A DNA stretch of 64,000 nucleotides from Spirosoma taeanense. GTDB taxonomy: Bacteria; Bacteroidota; Bacteroidia; Cytophagales; Spirosomataceae. Made by a program: the position numbers and the translations under genes. The stretch lies in assembly GCF_013127955.1 (NCBI RefSeq), contig NZ_CP053435.1:1426001-1490000 (forward strand), written 5' to 3'. The first letter of the stretch is position 1, and every line of letters begins with the position of its first letter. The notes under the pieces are model-generated. The model was not told where the DNA came from, ran no database searches, and worked only from the letters and a program-made list of their open reading frames with translations. Shown piece after piece: positions 18,428 to 27,017 of this stretch.

Positions 18428-20101
18428 TTACTGTAAAATCAGGTCTTTCATCTCCGACCGGATTCGCTTTTTATCTATTTTACCAACGCTGGTTTTAGGG
18501 ATTTCGGGTACGAACAGAATCCGGTCGGGAACGTACCATTTGTTGAGCTCGCCAAGCTGCACTTTAGCCTGCATGCCAGATTTTATACCCTCAGCGGTTA
18601 GTTCAGCCCCCGGTTTCTGCACGATCAGGGCATGCGGGCGTTCGCCCCAGCGTTCGTCGGGCAAGCCAACGACGGCGGCTTCGGCTACGCCGTCAACCTG
18701 CGACAACAAGTCTTCAATGTCGAGTGAGGAGATCCATTCGCCACCGGTCTTAATCACGTCTTTCGTTCGGTCAGCAATCAACACCCAGTTGTCGGGCGTA
18801 ATGCTGGCTACGTCGCCGGTATGGAGCCAGCCACCTTTCCAAAGGGCCGCTCCACATTCGGGGTCTTCGTAATACCCCTGCGTTAGCCAGGGTCCCCGCG
18901 CCACAATTTCGCCCAATGAATGTCCGTCGTGCGGCACAAAATTCCCTTCATCGTCCATCAGATGCATCTCAATAAACGGTGCAATCCGGCCGGCGCGGGT
19001 GAGATAGTCAACCTTCTCGTCAACAGGTAGGTTACGTTCAAGATCGTTCAACTGGGAAAGCGCCATGATTGGAGCCGTTTCCGACATGCCATAGCCCTGA
19101 TACACCTGGATGCCAAGTTCAAGCGCGCCTTTAGCCAGCCCTTTCGTCAGCGCCGACCCACCGATGATCACCTTCCAGCGGGTTAAATCGACCTGATTGG
19201 CGACTGGACTGTTGACCAGCATATTTAGGATGGTGGGAACGCAGTGCGACAACGTAACGCCTTCTTTCAGCAGGAGTTTCAGCAAAAGTTCAGGCTCATA
19301 TCGCCCCGGATAAACCTGCTTGGTCGACAGCATGGTCGCCAGAAACGGGAAACCCCAGGCATGCACGTGAAACATAGGCGTAATGGGCATATACACGTCC
19401 GTTACCGACGAAAACGGTACAGCTTGGTAGCCGCAGACGTAAGTTGCCAGACCCATCGTGTGCATAAATAATTGCCGGTGCGAAAAATAGACGCCTTTGG
19501 GGTTACCTGTCGTACCAGTAGTATAAAATGTGGTTGCCCAGGTGTTTTCGTCAAAATCCGGGAAATCGTACTGATCCGATGCGTTACCAAGCAAAGCCTC
19601 GTACTCGCCCGAAAAGCCAGTCGGCAGGTCTCCAACGGCAATGGGATCGGTATAGACCTTATCAGATATAAGCACGAATTTCTCAACCGTCGTCAACTGG
19701 TCTTTAATGGCGCTCAGAATGGGCAGGAAGTCTTCATGAATCAGGACGATTTTATCCTGAGCGTGATTCATTGTATACAGAATCTGAGCGGACGAAAGTC
19801 GAACATTGATAGTATGCAGTACCACCCCGTAGCTTGTCACACCGAAAAAACATTCCAGATACCGGTGGCTATCCCAGTCAAGTACGGCAACCGTATCACC
19901 GGGCTTTACGCCGAGGTCTGTTAATACATTGGCTAACTGCCGAACGCGCCGGTTGAACTCGACGTAATTCATTCGAAACAGATCGCGGTAGATTATCTCA
20001 CGCTGCGGCTCATATTTGGTGGACTGGGCCAGCAGGGTTTTAATCAGCATGGGCGGTTCAACAGCTTCGGCGGTGCGGGGAATCAATTTCGTCTGAATCA
20101 T
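18428..20101 (-). CDS. Fatty acid--CoA ligase (AMP-dependent synthetase)
   Basis: This 557-residue ANL-superfamily enzyme activates a fatty acid to its CoA ester through an acyl-AMP. The P-loop-like TTGTTGNPKGV, the acceptor motif QGYGMSETAP, the hinge TGDVASITPD and the catalytic lysine in KTSVGKIDKK are intact. It resembles the medium-chain AlkK-like group of about 540-560 residues. The frame continues to a TTG at 20146, but the ATG at 20101 (MIQTKLIPRT) lies behind a -7-like TACCTTCG (20136-20143), which favours it. A strong terminator separates it from the upstream nucleoside transporter. Confidence 0.9.
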   Translation of the reverse strand: MIQTKLIPRTAEAVEPPMLIKTLLAQSTKYEPQREIIYRDLFRMNYVEFNRRVRQLANVLTDLGVKPGDTVAVLDWDSHRYLECFFGVTSYGVVLHTINVRLSSAQILYTMNHAQDKIVLIHEDFLPILSAIKDQLTTVEKFVLISDKVYTDPIAVGDLPTGFSGEYEALLGNASDQYDFPDFDENTWATTFYTTGTTGNPKGVYFSHRQLFMHTMGLATYVCGYQAVPFSSVTDVYMPITPMFHVHAWGFPFLATMLSTKQVYPGRYEPELLLKLLLKEGVTLSHCVPTILNMLVNSPVANQVDLTRWKVIIGGSALTKGLAKGALELGIQVYQGYGMSETAPIMALSQLNDLERNLPVDEKVDYLTRAGRIAPFIEMHLMDDEGNFVPHDGHSLGEIVARGPWLTQGYYEDPECGAALWKGGWLHTGDVASITPDNWVLIADRTKDVIKTGGEWISSLDIEDLLSQVDGVAEAAVVGLPDERWGERPHALIVQKPGAELTAEGIKSGMQAKVQLGELNKWYVPDRILFVPEIPKTSVGKIDKKRIRSEMKDLILQ

Positions 20102-20173
20102 GGCAGTATCCTGGTTTGGAAGACAACGTAGAAGCCGAAGGTACAATTGAACGAACTGAAGAAAAAATAGTAA

Positions 20174-20215
20174 TTAGCAAACGACCCGACTTTATAAAGT
20201 CGGGTCGTTTGCTAA
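20174..20215 (-). terminator. Perfect 21-bp palindrome, likely terminator of the nucleoside transporter
   Basis: TTAGCAAACGACCCGACTTTA is followed directly by its reverse complement. On the minus strand the stem is followed by a loose T-run (TATTTTTTC) 5 to 6 nt later. It lies after the transporter stop and before the ligase promoter. Confidence 0.75.
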
Positions 20216-20242
20216 GCAGGAAGAACAATAAAAGTCGTTAAC

Positions 20243-21484
20243 TTACAGTAGCAGACCCGCCAGCGTCGCCGACATATAGCTGGCCAATGTACCACAAACG
20301 AGGGCTTTGAAGCCTAATCGGGCGAGGTCGCTACGGCGGTTGGGAGCCAGCTCGCCAATACCACCTACCTGAATAGCGATAGAGCTGAAATTAGCAAAGC
20401 CGCAGAGCGCAAAACTGGTAATGGCAACCGTCTTCGGGTCGAGGGTAGTTTTAATCTTTACGAGGTCCAGATAAGCTACAAACTCATTAACGACCATTTT
20501 GGTACCCATCAGAGCGCCAGCGGCCTGGATGTCTTTTCCGGGCACACCCATCGCCCAGGCGAACACCGAGAACAGTTTGCCAAGTAGAAAATTCATACTC
20601 AGGTCAGGAATGTTAAATACCGAGACGCCGATGCGCAGCAGAATATAATCGAGCAGAGCGATCACAGCGATAAAGCCAATCAGCATAGCTACCACATTCA
20701 GGCCGACCTTTAGACCTTCGCTGGCGCCACCTGCAATGGCGTCGAGTAAATTGACGTGGTTCTTTTTAATTTCAACTTTGACCACGCCCTGCGTTTCAGA
20801 AACTTCGGTTTCGGGAAATACAATCTTGCTGATGACAAGGGCGCCGGGTGCGGCCATTATACTGGCTGCCAGCAGGTAAGGCGCCGGTACGCCCAGCGAA
20901 ATATACACGGCCAGAACGCCCCCGGCTATGCAGGCAAAACTACCCGTCATAGAAGCCATCAACTCCGAATTGGTCATGGTCCGGAGGTAAGGTTTCACCA
21001 TAATCTGCGCTTCAACCTGCCCGACAAACGTACTGGCTACGTTGGACAGCGCTTCCGCTCCACTTACTCCCATCAGCGTTTTCATAACCCGGGCCATCAT
21101 GGAGACCACCCGCTGCATGATACCGAGGTGATAAAAGATGTTGACCAGAACCGCTACGAAAATGATAGTTGGGATGATTTTAAAGAAGAAAATAAAGTCG
21201 TTGCCTACCCCAAAGGCGCGGTCCAGAATATCGCGTCTGACCAGTGAACCAAAGACAAACTCGGCACCTTTGTCGGAGAAGGATAAGAGTCTGGCAACGG
21301 CTTTCCCTAACCAGTTGAATATTTGGCCGCCAACCTCAGTTTTTAAAATAAAGACGGCCAGCCCAAACTGGAGAGCCAAGCCAACGCCAATAGTACGATA
21401 GTTGATGGCTTTACGGTTGTTCGACAGGGCGTAAGCAATTCCCAGAATTAAAACAATACCAATCAGGCCGGTAAAACGATCCAT
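20243..21484 (-). CDS. Concentrative nucleoside transporter (NupC/CNT family)
   Basis: This 413-residue inner-membrane symporter imports nucleosides with H+ or Na+. It has the alternating hydrophobic segments of the CNT family. The conserved core elements GTKMVVNEFVAY, FALCGFANFSSIAIQ and GGIGELAPNRR carry the nucleoside-binding and gating residues. Length matches NupC (about 400). A minus-strand TATCTTCG-like -7 (one mismatch) lies near 21514. No nucleoside catabolic gene is adjacent, and terminators bound it on both sides. Confidence 0.93.
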   Translation of the reverse strand: MDRFTGLIGIVLILGIAYALSNNRKAINYRTIGVGLALQFGLAVFILKTEVGGQIFNWLGKAVARLLSFSDKGAEFVFGSLVRRDILDRAFGVGNDFIFFFKIIPTIIFVAVLVNIFYHLGIMQRVVSMMARVMKTLMGVSGAEALSNVASTFVGQVEAQIMVKPYLRTMTNSELMASMTGSFACIAGGVLAVYISLGVPAPYLLAASIMAAPGALVISKIVFPETEVSETQGVVKVEIKKNHVNLLDAIAGGASEGLKVGLNVVAMLIGFIAVIALLDYILLRIGVSVFNIPDLSMNFLLGKLFSVFAWAMGVPGKDIQAAGALMGTKMVVNEFVAYLDLVKIKTTLDPKTVAITSFALCGFANFSSIAIQVGGIGELAPNRRSDLARLGFKALVCGTLASYMSATLAGLLL

Positions 21485-21577
21485 TCAGTGAAAACGAAAG
21501 TCTAATTAAGGTGGCGAAGATACAAACAAAAGGGGCTGAAATGACGTTAGAACAGGGCTCAAGAAGACAAAAGTGAA

Positions 21578-21618
21578 AACGGGACGATTCGGCCATACGA
21601 GTGCCAAATCGTCCCGTT
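21578..21618 (-). terminator. Terminator of ppk1
   Basis: AACGGGACGATT pairs with AATCGTCCCGTT across a 17-nt loop. On the minus strand the stem runs into TTTTCACTTTTG, which supports termination of the polyphosphate kinase transcript. Confidence 0.8.
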
Positions 21619-21651
21619 CGGCGGTTCACCCGCCCATCCCTTGTGTAATTC

Positions 21652-23997
21652 TTAAATATCTGCGATAGCCCGCTCGGCGCCTTCCTGATATTCTTCCTCA
21701 ATCTGGGCAACTTCAGCGGGTTTAATTTCCGGGTCGAACAATCGTGCTTTGCTTGCCTCTTTTTCGGTCACTTCAAAAAAGCGCTGATGCATATTGAACG
21801 GCTTACTGCCGACTGGTACGTCGCATTTCTTAAAATTGCCGTCTTCGTTCAACTCAAAGGCATTTACGTTGTCGCGCAGGTTATAATCCAGAATCAGGAT
21901 TGCCTGTTGCTTGACTCGTGGATCAGCCAGATAAAACAGCGACTCGATCCGCCGGTCAAAACTCCGTACCATGATGTCGGCGCTACCGCCATAAACTTTC
22001 GGATCGCCGTTATTATGAAAATAGTAAATCCGGGTATGCTCCAGAAAATCGCCTACGATGGATCGTACCGTAATATTCTCGCTTAAACCGGTGCGGTGGG
22101 GACGTAGGCAGCAGATACTACGTACAATCAACCGGATAGGAACGCCTGCCTGCGAGGCTTTATACAGCTCGTTAATAACCTCTTTGTCTTCCAGGGAATT
22201 GACTTTGATGCAGATACCACTTGGCAAGCCGTGTTTGGCATTATCGGCTTCTAAGCGAATGAGCCGTACGAGCTGTTCGCGCATGTCGCGCGGGGCCGTA
22301 ATCAGATACTGGTATTCGTTCGGTAAGGAATGCCCCGTGATAACGTTGAAGAACTCCGAAATGTCGTGGGTGTACACTTCGTTCGTCGTCAGCAGACCAA
22401 TATCTGTGTATAGTTTTGACGTGTCTTCATTGTAGTTTCCGGTAGCCATATGCGCATAGCGCACTACGCGGCTGCCCTCATTCCGAACGACCAGCAGCAG
22501 TTTTGTGTGTGTTTTAAAGCGGCTGATTCCGTAGATGACAAAACAACCCGCTTTCTGCAGACGCTGGGCCTCCCGGATGTTGTTTTCTTCATCAAATCGC
22601 GCTTTTACCTCAAACAGAACCGAAACGTGTTTTCCATTTTCGGCGGCTTTGAGCAGGGCTTCCGTAATGCGTGACCGCTTCGCCAGCCGGTAAACCGTAA
22701 TTTTTATAGCCAGTACGTGCGGGTCTTCTGCGGCCTGTTCGAGCAGCTGCAGGACGGGCTCGAAGTTGTTGTAAGGATGATGAAGGAAAAGGTCCCGCTG
22801 CTTGATTAACTCAAAAATGTCGTCGGTTTTGTCGCGCCCAGCCCGCAACAGTCCCAGTGGTGGCACCGGCGCATGCGGTCGGGGCATGTCATCTTTAAAG
22901 TCCGGATAATTGATGATTTGCCAGAAGGCCGAAAAGTCAAGCATGGTGCGCGACTCAAAAATATTCAGGTCGTCAATCTCCCAGCGTTTTTTGAGCAGAT
23001 TCAGCATCCAAGGCGACCCAACATGGCCGGTTGCATCAATTTCAACCTCAACGCGCGTTACGCGTCCCAGCCGCCGGTTTTTGATTTTCTGCCGGACTTC
23101 ATCAATAAAATCAACTTCATCGTCGTCATTTTCTTCGAGCGTGAAATCGCCATTCCGGGTGATACGAAACAGATTGACCGACGTTAGCTCGACGTTTCGG
23201 TAAAGTTTCTTGATGTTCTGCCGGACAATTTCTTCAATCGGAATAAATACCGTTACGTCTTCCCGCTCAAAAGACAAAAAACGCGGCAGGTTAGCCGGAA
23301 TCTGCACGAACGACAGTCGTTGGCGATCGTCTTCATCTTCGGAGCGCAGGCTTTGCAGTTCGGCGCCGTCGGGACTTTGCGTTACGACGCCGAAGATCAG
23401 CACTTTTGCCAGCAGAACCGGAAAAGTGTGCGTGTAGTCGTACAGCATCGGCGTCAGCGTTGGGTAAATTGCCCGGTCGAAGTAGCTGGTCGCTTCGGTC
23501 TGTTCGTCAGGTGTCAGGTCCTGATAATCCACCAGCATAAGCCCATTTTCGGCAAAGAGCGGCAGCAGTTCTTCGGTGAACAACTGCTGCTGGTCCCGGC
23601 AAAACTGCTGTGCGTTCGTGAACAGAGCCTTACGGAACGGCACCTCGCGCAGACCGGAGTAATCGATCCGCTGTTTGTGGTAATCCAGATAATTATACAG
23701 GCTACCTACGCGAATCATAAAGAATTCGTCGAGGTTGGATGCCGAAATGGCCAGAAATTTGAGCCGTTCCATTAGCGTCCGTTCGGTGCTGCGCGCCTGA
23801 TCCAGGACCCGCTCGTTAAATTTGAGCCAGCTTAGATCGCGACTGAGGTAATCGCTCTGATCAATAACGCTGCTGACTTTTTCGCTAACTTTTGCCATTT
23901 TATCAATTGCCTGCGCCGGCGGGTTCGTCTGGCGGTGCATAAATCGGGAAACCAAATTTCCTAATATCGTACGGTTGGGGTTGAAGGAATAACGCAT
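21652..23997 (-). CDS. ppk1: Polyphosphate kinase 1
   Basis: PPK1 reversibly makes polyphosphate from ATP. The protein (781 residues from the ATG at 23997) has the N-terminal DLSWLKFNERVL and LKFLAISASNLDEFFMIR. The phospholipase-D-like catalytic domains show RYAHMATGNYNEDTSKLY (phospho-His region) and YYFHNNGDPKVYGGSADIMV. The frame reaches a TTG at 24018. An internal ATG at 23898 (MAKVSEK) is another credible start, since family similarity begins shortly after it. The gene is bounded by terminators and is monocistronic. Confidence 0.94.
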   Translation of the reverse strand: MRYSFNPNRTILGNLVSRFMHRQTNPPAQAIDKMAKVSEKVSSVIDQSDYLSRDLSWLKFNERVLDQARSTERTLMERLKFLAISASNLDEFFMIRVGSLYNYLDYHKQRIDYSGLREVPFRKALFTNAQQFCRDQQQLFTEELLPLFAENGLMLVDYQDLTPDEQTEATSYFDRAIYPTLTPMLYDYTHTFPVLLAKVLIFGVVTQSPDGAELQSLRSEDEDDRQRLSFVQIPANLPRFLSFEREDVTVFIPIEEIVRQNIKKLYRNVELTSVNLFRITRNGDFTLEENDDDEVDFIDEVRQKIKNRRLGRVTRVEVEIDATGHVGSPWMLNLLKKRWEIDDLNIFESRTMLDFSAFWQIINYPDFKDDMPRPHAPVPPLGLLRAGRDKTDDIFELIKQRDLFLHHPYNNFEPVLQLLEQAAEDPHVLAIKITVYRLAKRSRITEALLKAAENGKHVSVLFEVKARFDEENNIREAQRLQKAGCFVIYGISRFKTHTKLLLVVRNEGSRVVRYAHMATGNYNEDTSKLYTDIGLLTTNEVYTHDISEFFNVITGHSLPNEYQYLITAPRDMREQLVRLIRLEADNAKHGLPSGICIKVNSLEDKEVINELYKASQAGVPIRLIVRSICCLRPHRTGLSENITVRSIVGDFLEHTRIYYFHNNGDPKVYGGSADIMVRSFDRRIESLFYLADPRVKQQAILILDYNLRDNVNAFELNEDGNFKKCDVPVGSKPFNMHQRFFEVTEKEASKARLFDPEIKPAEVAQIEEEYQEGAERAIADI

Positions 23998-24028
23998 ACT
24001 ATAGATTCTAGCTTTCAATTACAACAAA

Positions 24029-24052
24029 AAAGCGGGCCAAACAGCCCGCTTT
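24029..24052 (-). terminator. Terminator of gyrB
   Basis: AAAGCGGGC pairs with GCCCGCTTT around TGTTTG on the minus strand and continues into a run of six Ts, a classic intrinsic terminator 15 nt after the gyrB stop. Confidence 0.9.
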
Positions 24053-24066
24053 GTGTTATCAATCGG

Positions 24067-26067
24067 TTAAACATCCACTCGGGCGTATTTTGCGTTTCGT
24101 TCGATAAAGTCGCGTCGGGGAGCGACATCATCGCCCATCAATGTTGAAAAGACGTGGTCGGCGTCGGCGGCCGACTCGACCGTCACGATTTTCAGGCTGC
24201 GCGTGTCGGGGTTCATGGTGGTACTCCAGAGCTGTTCGGCGTTCATCTCACCTAAACCCTTGTAACGCTGCACCCCTACGTTTTCTTCGCGGCCACTACC
24301 GGCCAGTTCCTTCACAGCGGCTTCGCGCTGCTGCTCGGTCCAGCAGTATCGTTCTTCCTTGCCTTTCTTAACGAGGTACAGGGGCGGCTGAGCGATATAG
24401 ACGTAACCGTTGTCAATCAGGGCCTTCATGTTGCGGTAGAATAACGTCAGAATCAGCGTCCGGATGTGGCTGCCGTCAACGTCGGCGTCGGTCATGATGA
24501 TGATCTTATGATAACGGAGCTTGTCCAGGTTCATCACCGTTTCGTCGTCTTTCTTTTCCAAACGTACGCCAAGAGCCGTCCAGATATTCTTGATCTCTTC
24601 GTTCTCGTAGATCTTATGCTCCATCGCCTTCTCAACGTTCAGGATTTTACCCCGTAGCGGCAGAATTGCCTGGAACGCGCGGTTACGGCCCTGTTTGGCG
24701 GTTCCACCCGCCGAGTCACCCTCTACCAGATAGAGTTCGCATTTTTCCGGGTCGGTATCCGAGCAGTCGGCAAGCTTACCGGGCAGGCCCATGCCGCCCA
24801 TAAAATCCTTGCGCTCGGTCATGATGCGTTTGTAGGCGAGGTCAGCGGCAATACGCGCCTGTGCCGACACGAGCACTTTCTTGACAATACCCTGCGCTGT
24901 CTTGGGATTTTCTTCAAGCCAGGTTTCGAGCATATCGGCCATCGCCTGGCTTACGGCGCTGACTACTTCCTGGTTGCCCAGCTTGGTTTTGGTCTGGCCT
25001 TCAAACTGAGGCTCCTGCACTTTCACCGAGATAACGGCCGTCAGGCCCTTCCGGAAGTCTTCGCCATTGAAAGTGACCTTACCGACATTTTTGGGCAGAA
25101 CCCCCGGATTTTTATCGGCGTAATTTTTCAGGACACGCGTTAAGGCCGATCGGAAGCCCTGTACGTGCGTACCTCCTTCGTGCGTGTTGATGTTGTTAAC
25201 GTACGACAATACGTTCTCACCGGCCTCGTAATTGTACACCAGCGCTACCTGTACCGGGGTCGAACCTTTATCGCTCTCCATATAGATCGGCTTCATGCCG
25301 TCGAGTGGGGGACGGGTTTCGTCGAGATACTGCACAAACTCTACCAGACCACCCTCCGAAAAGAAATCGTCCTGACGAAGCGGTGCGCCGGCTTCGTCCA
25401 GTTCGCGCAAATCATTCAGAAAGATATGAATGCCTTTGTTGAGGTAAGACAGTTCGCGCAGACGACCGGCAACCGTATCGTATTTGTAAACGGTTTCGGT
25501 GAAAATGCTGGCGTCCGGTTTAAAGTGAACCGTCGTGCCATGATCATCAGTCTCGCCAATGACGCGCACCTCATATTGCGGATGGCCGATTTTGTAAGCC
25601 TGTTCGAAGATCTTGCCGTCGCGGTGAACTTCCACGCGCAGATCGGTCGAGAGGGCATTTACGCAGGAGACGCCGACGCCATGCAGACCGCCGGAAACTT
25701 TATAAGTGTCTTTATCAAACTTACCACCTGCGTGCAGTACGGTCATAACCACCTCCAGGGCCGATTTGCCCATTTTGGTGTTGATGCCGGTCGGGATGCC
25801 CCGGCCATTGTCCTGTACAGTGATCGAATTGTCGGGATTGATAGTAACGGTAATCTTGTCGCAGTAGCCGGCCAGTGCTTCGTCAATCGAGTTGTCAACA
25901 ACTTCCCAGATCAGGTGGTGAAGGCCACGAATACCGACGTCGCCAATATACATGGCGGGGCGTTTACGAACAGCCTCCAGTCCTTCTAAGACCTGGATGT
26001 TATCGGCGCCGTAGTTGCCTAAAACGGTTTCGGTCGGGGCGTCTGCTTCAATCAGTTCGTTGGTCAT
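24067..26067 (-). CDS. gyrB: DNA gyrase subunit B
   Basis: GyrB is the ATPase subunit of gyrase, which introduces negative supercoils. The 666-residue protein has the GHKL ATPase block (RPAMYIGDVG, EVVDNSIDEA, DNGRGIP, GGLHGVG). The transducer QTKTKLGN and the TOPRIM motifs LVEGDSAGG (about residue 450) and DADVDGSHI follow. The C-terminal end GDDVAPRRDFIERNA is typical of GyrB without the proteobacterial insert. Distinguishing it from ParE rests on the QGRNRAFQAILPLRGKILNVEK segment and overall length. gyrA is not nearby, as is usual in this phylum. Confidence 0.95.
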   Translation of the reverse strand: MTNELIEADAPTETVLGNYGADNIQVLEGLEAVRKRPAMYIGDVGIRGLHHLIWEVVDNSIDEALAGYCDKITVTINPDNSITVQDNGRGIPTGINTKMGKSALEVVMTVLHAGGKFDKDTYKVSGGLHGVGVSCVNALSTDLRVEVHRDGKIFEQAYKIGHPQYEVRVIGETDDHGTTVHFKPDASIFTETVYKYDTVAGRLRELSYLNKGIHIFLNDLRELDEAGAPLRQDDFFSEGGLVEFVQYLDETRPPLDGMKPIYMESDKGSTPVQVALVYNYEAGENVLSYVNNINTHEGGTHVQGFRSALTRVLKNYADKNPGVLPKNVGKVTFNGEDFRKGLTAVISVKVQEPQFEGQTKTKLGNQEVVSAVSQAMADMLETWLEENPKTAQGIVKKVLVSAQARIAADLAYKRIMTERKDFMGGMGLPGKLADCSDTDPEKCELYLVEGDSAGGTAKQGRNRAFQAILPLRGKILNVEKAMEHKIYENEEIKNIWTALGVRLEKKDDETVMNLDKLRYHKIIIMTDADVDGSHIRTLILTLFYRNMKALIDNGYVYIAQPPLYLVKKGKEERYCWTEQQREAAVKELAGSGREENVGVQRYKGLGEMNAEQLWSTTMNPDTRSLKIVTVESAADADHVFSTLMGDDVAPRRDFIERNAKYARVDV

Positions 26068-26278
26068 ATTGGAATGGAAATAGATCAGAATATCTGTTAT
26101 CGGGGCCTTAGGAACAGGCGCGTTCAGGAGCGCTTTACAGATTGTAAAAATACAAAATTTTTCCTTCTTTTCCTACCCCTTTTGGTAAGATTACGTTAAT
26201 ATACGTCAAATACAGAAAAAGAACAGACTACCTCTCATATGGAGCGGAATTGAGCCCTTTTGCTAAAGCCGGCCCCTA

Positions 26279-26317
26279 TTTTTTCGGGCGATTAGTGACG
26301 CTAATCGCCCGAAAAAA
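26279..26317. terminator. Orphan bidirectional terminator-like hairpin
   Basis: TTTTTTCGGGCGATTAG pairs perfectly with CTAATCGCCCGAAAAAA around TGACG. It has the shape of a bidirectional terminator, yet no gene end lies next to it: gyrB starts on one side, and the unknown gene already has its own terminator on the other. Confidence 0.7.
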
Positions 26318-26492
26318 GATGTCTGTTATACCCGTATTGGCGGGATAGATTATTTCTCAGAAAAGTATTATTAATACAGTCAGGTAACCAGTAGGTTTCA
26401 TTCAGGGTTTATACTCAGAAAACAGCATTCGCAATCTATTCGTTTATACCTGTCCAGGGGGGCTGGCTGACCAACGGAACGCCATATAAAAA

Positions 26493-26520
26493 GCCGGCTT
26501 CGTCATGCGACTGAGCCGGC
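26493..26520 (-). terminator. Terminator of the 134-residue unknown gene
   Basis: On the minus strand GCCGGCT and AGCCGGC form a stem across 14 nt and run into TTTTTATATGG. It lies 27 nt beyond the stop. Confidence 0.8.
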
Positions 26521-26546
26521 CTGAGAAATAAGCTGTTAGCTGGAAG

Positions 26547-26951
26547 TTAATCCTCCGGATAAGGAATATAGATGAAGCCCGCAAAATCGCCGTGAATCAC
26601 AAACAAACAGCAATATTCGTCGGGTTTTTTATAGTTCTCTTTCCATAAATCCACCGATTCCGGGCCGATCAGCGTACGTTGGGTGAATTCGTCCAGAAAC
26701 GAGGCTTTGTAATTCCACTGGTTTTCCAGCTCGCTGGCCCCAATCAGAAGCTGCCCCACCGGTACGTCCCGGCGTGATGCTACAAAAATGGGGTACTCCG
26801 AGAAGCCTCGTTTCCGAATCTGGTACGACGCTTCTTTCAACTGATCGGCCACTTTGACGAAGTCTGATGAAATCACGCCCATCAACTCCTTGTTAACGTC
26901 GTAGGAGTTGGCATCGTCCAGCAGTGTGTTTTCGTTGCTATGATTAATCAT
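26547..26951 (-). CDS. Conserved hypothetical protein, unknown function
   Basis: I do not recognise this 134-residue soluble protein. It has no signal peptide, membrane segment or known motif. The N-terminal part is acidic and helical (DDANSYDVNKELMGVISSDFVKVADQLKEA). The middle has ASRRDVPVGQLLIGASELENQWNYKASFLDEFTQR, and the end is hydrophobic and proline-containing (FVIHGDFAGFIYIPYPED). The composition suggests a compact alpha/beta fold. It sits 66 nt downstream of alanine dehydrogenase on the same strand and ends in its own terminator, so it may be the last gene of a tsaE-ald unit. Confidence 0.75.
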   Translation of the reverse strand: MINHSNENTLLDDANSYDVNKELMGVISSDFVKVADQLKEASYQIRKRGFSEYPIFVASRRDVPVGQLLIGASELENQWNYKASFLDEFTQRTLIGPESVDLWKENYKKPDEYCCLFVIHGDFAGFIYIPYPED

Positions 26952-27017
26952 GTTGAGGGATTGAACGTGTTTGGTTAATTCGCCAGGTGATCTATCCGGG
27001 CAAACCGGGATTCAAAC

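Larger units (their letters stand above)
26068..26546. other. 479-nt intergenic region upstream of gyrB
   Basis: No gene could be supported here. It holds an AT-rich gyrB leader (26140-26220) with no exact -7 match, a 17-bp hairpin with T-tracts at 26279-26317, and the terminator of the upstream unknown gene at 26493-26520. About 170 nt between the two hairpins is unexplained. Confidence 0.6.
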
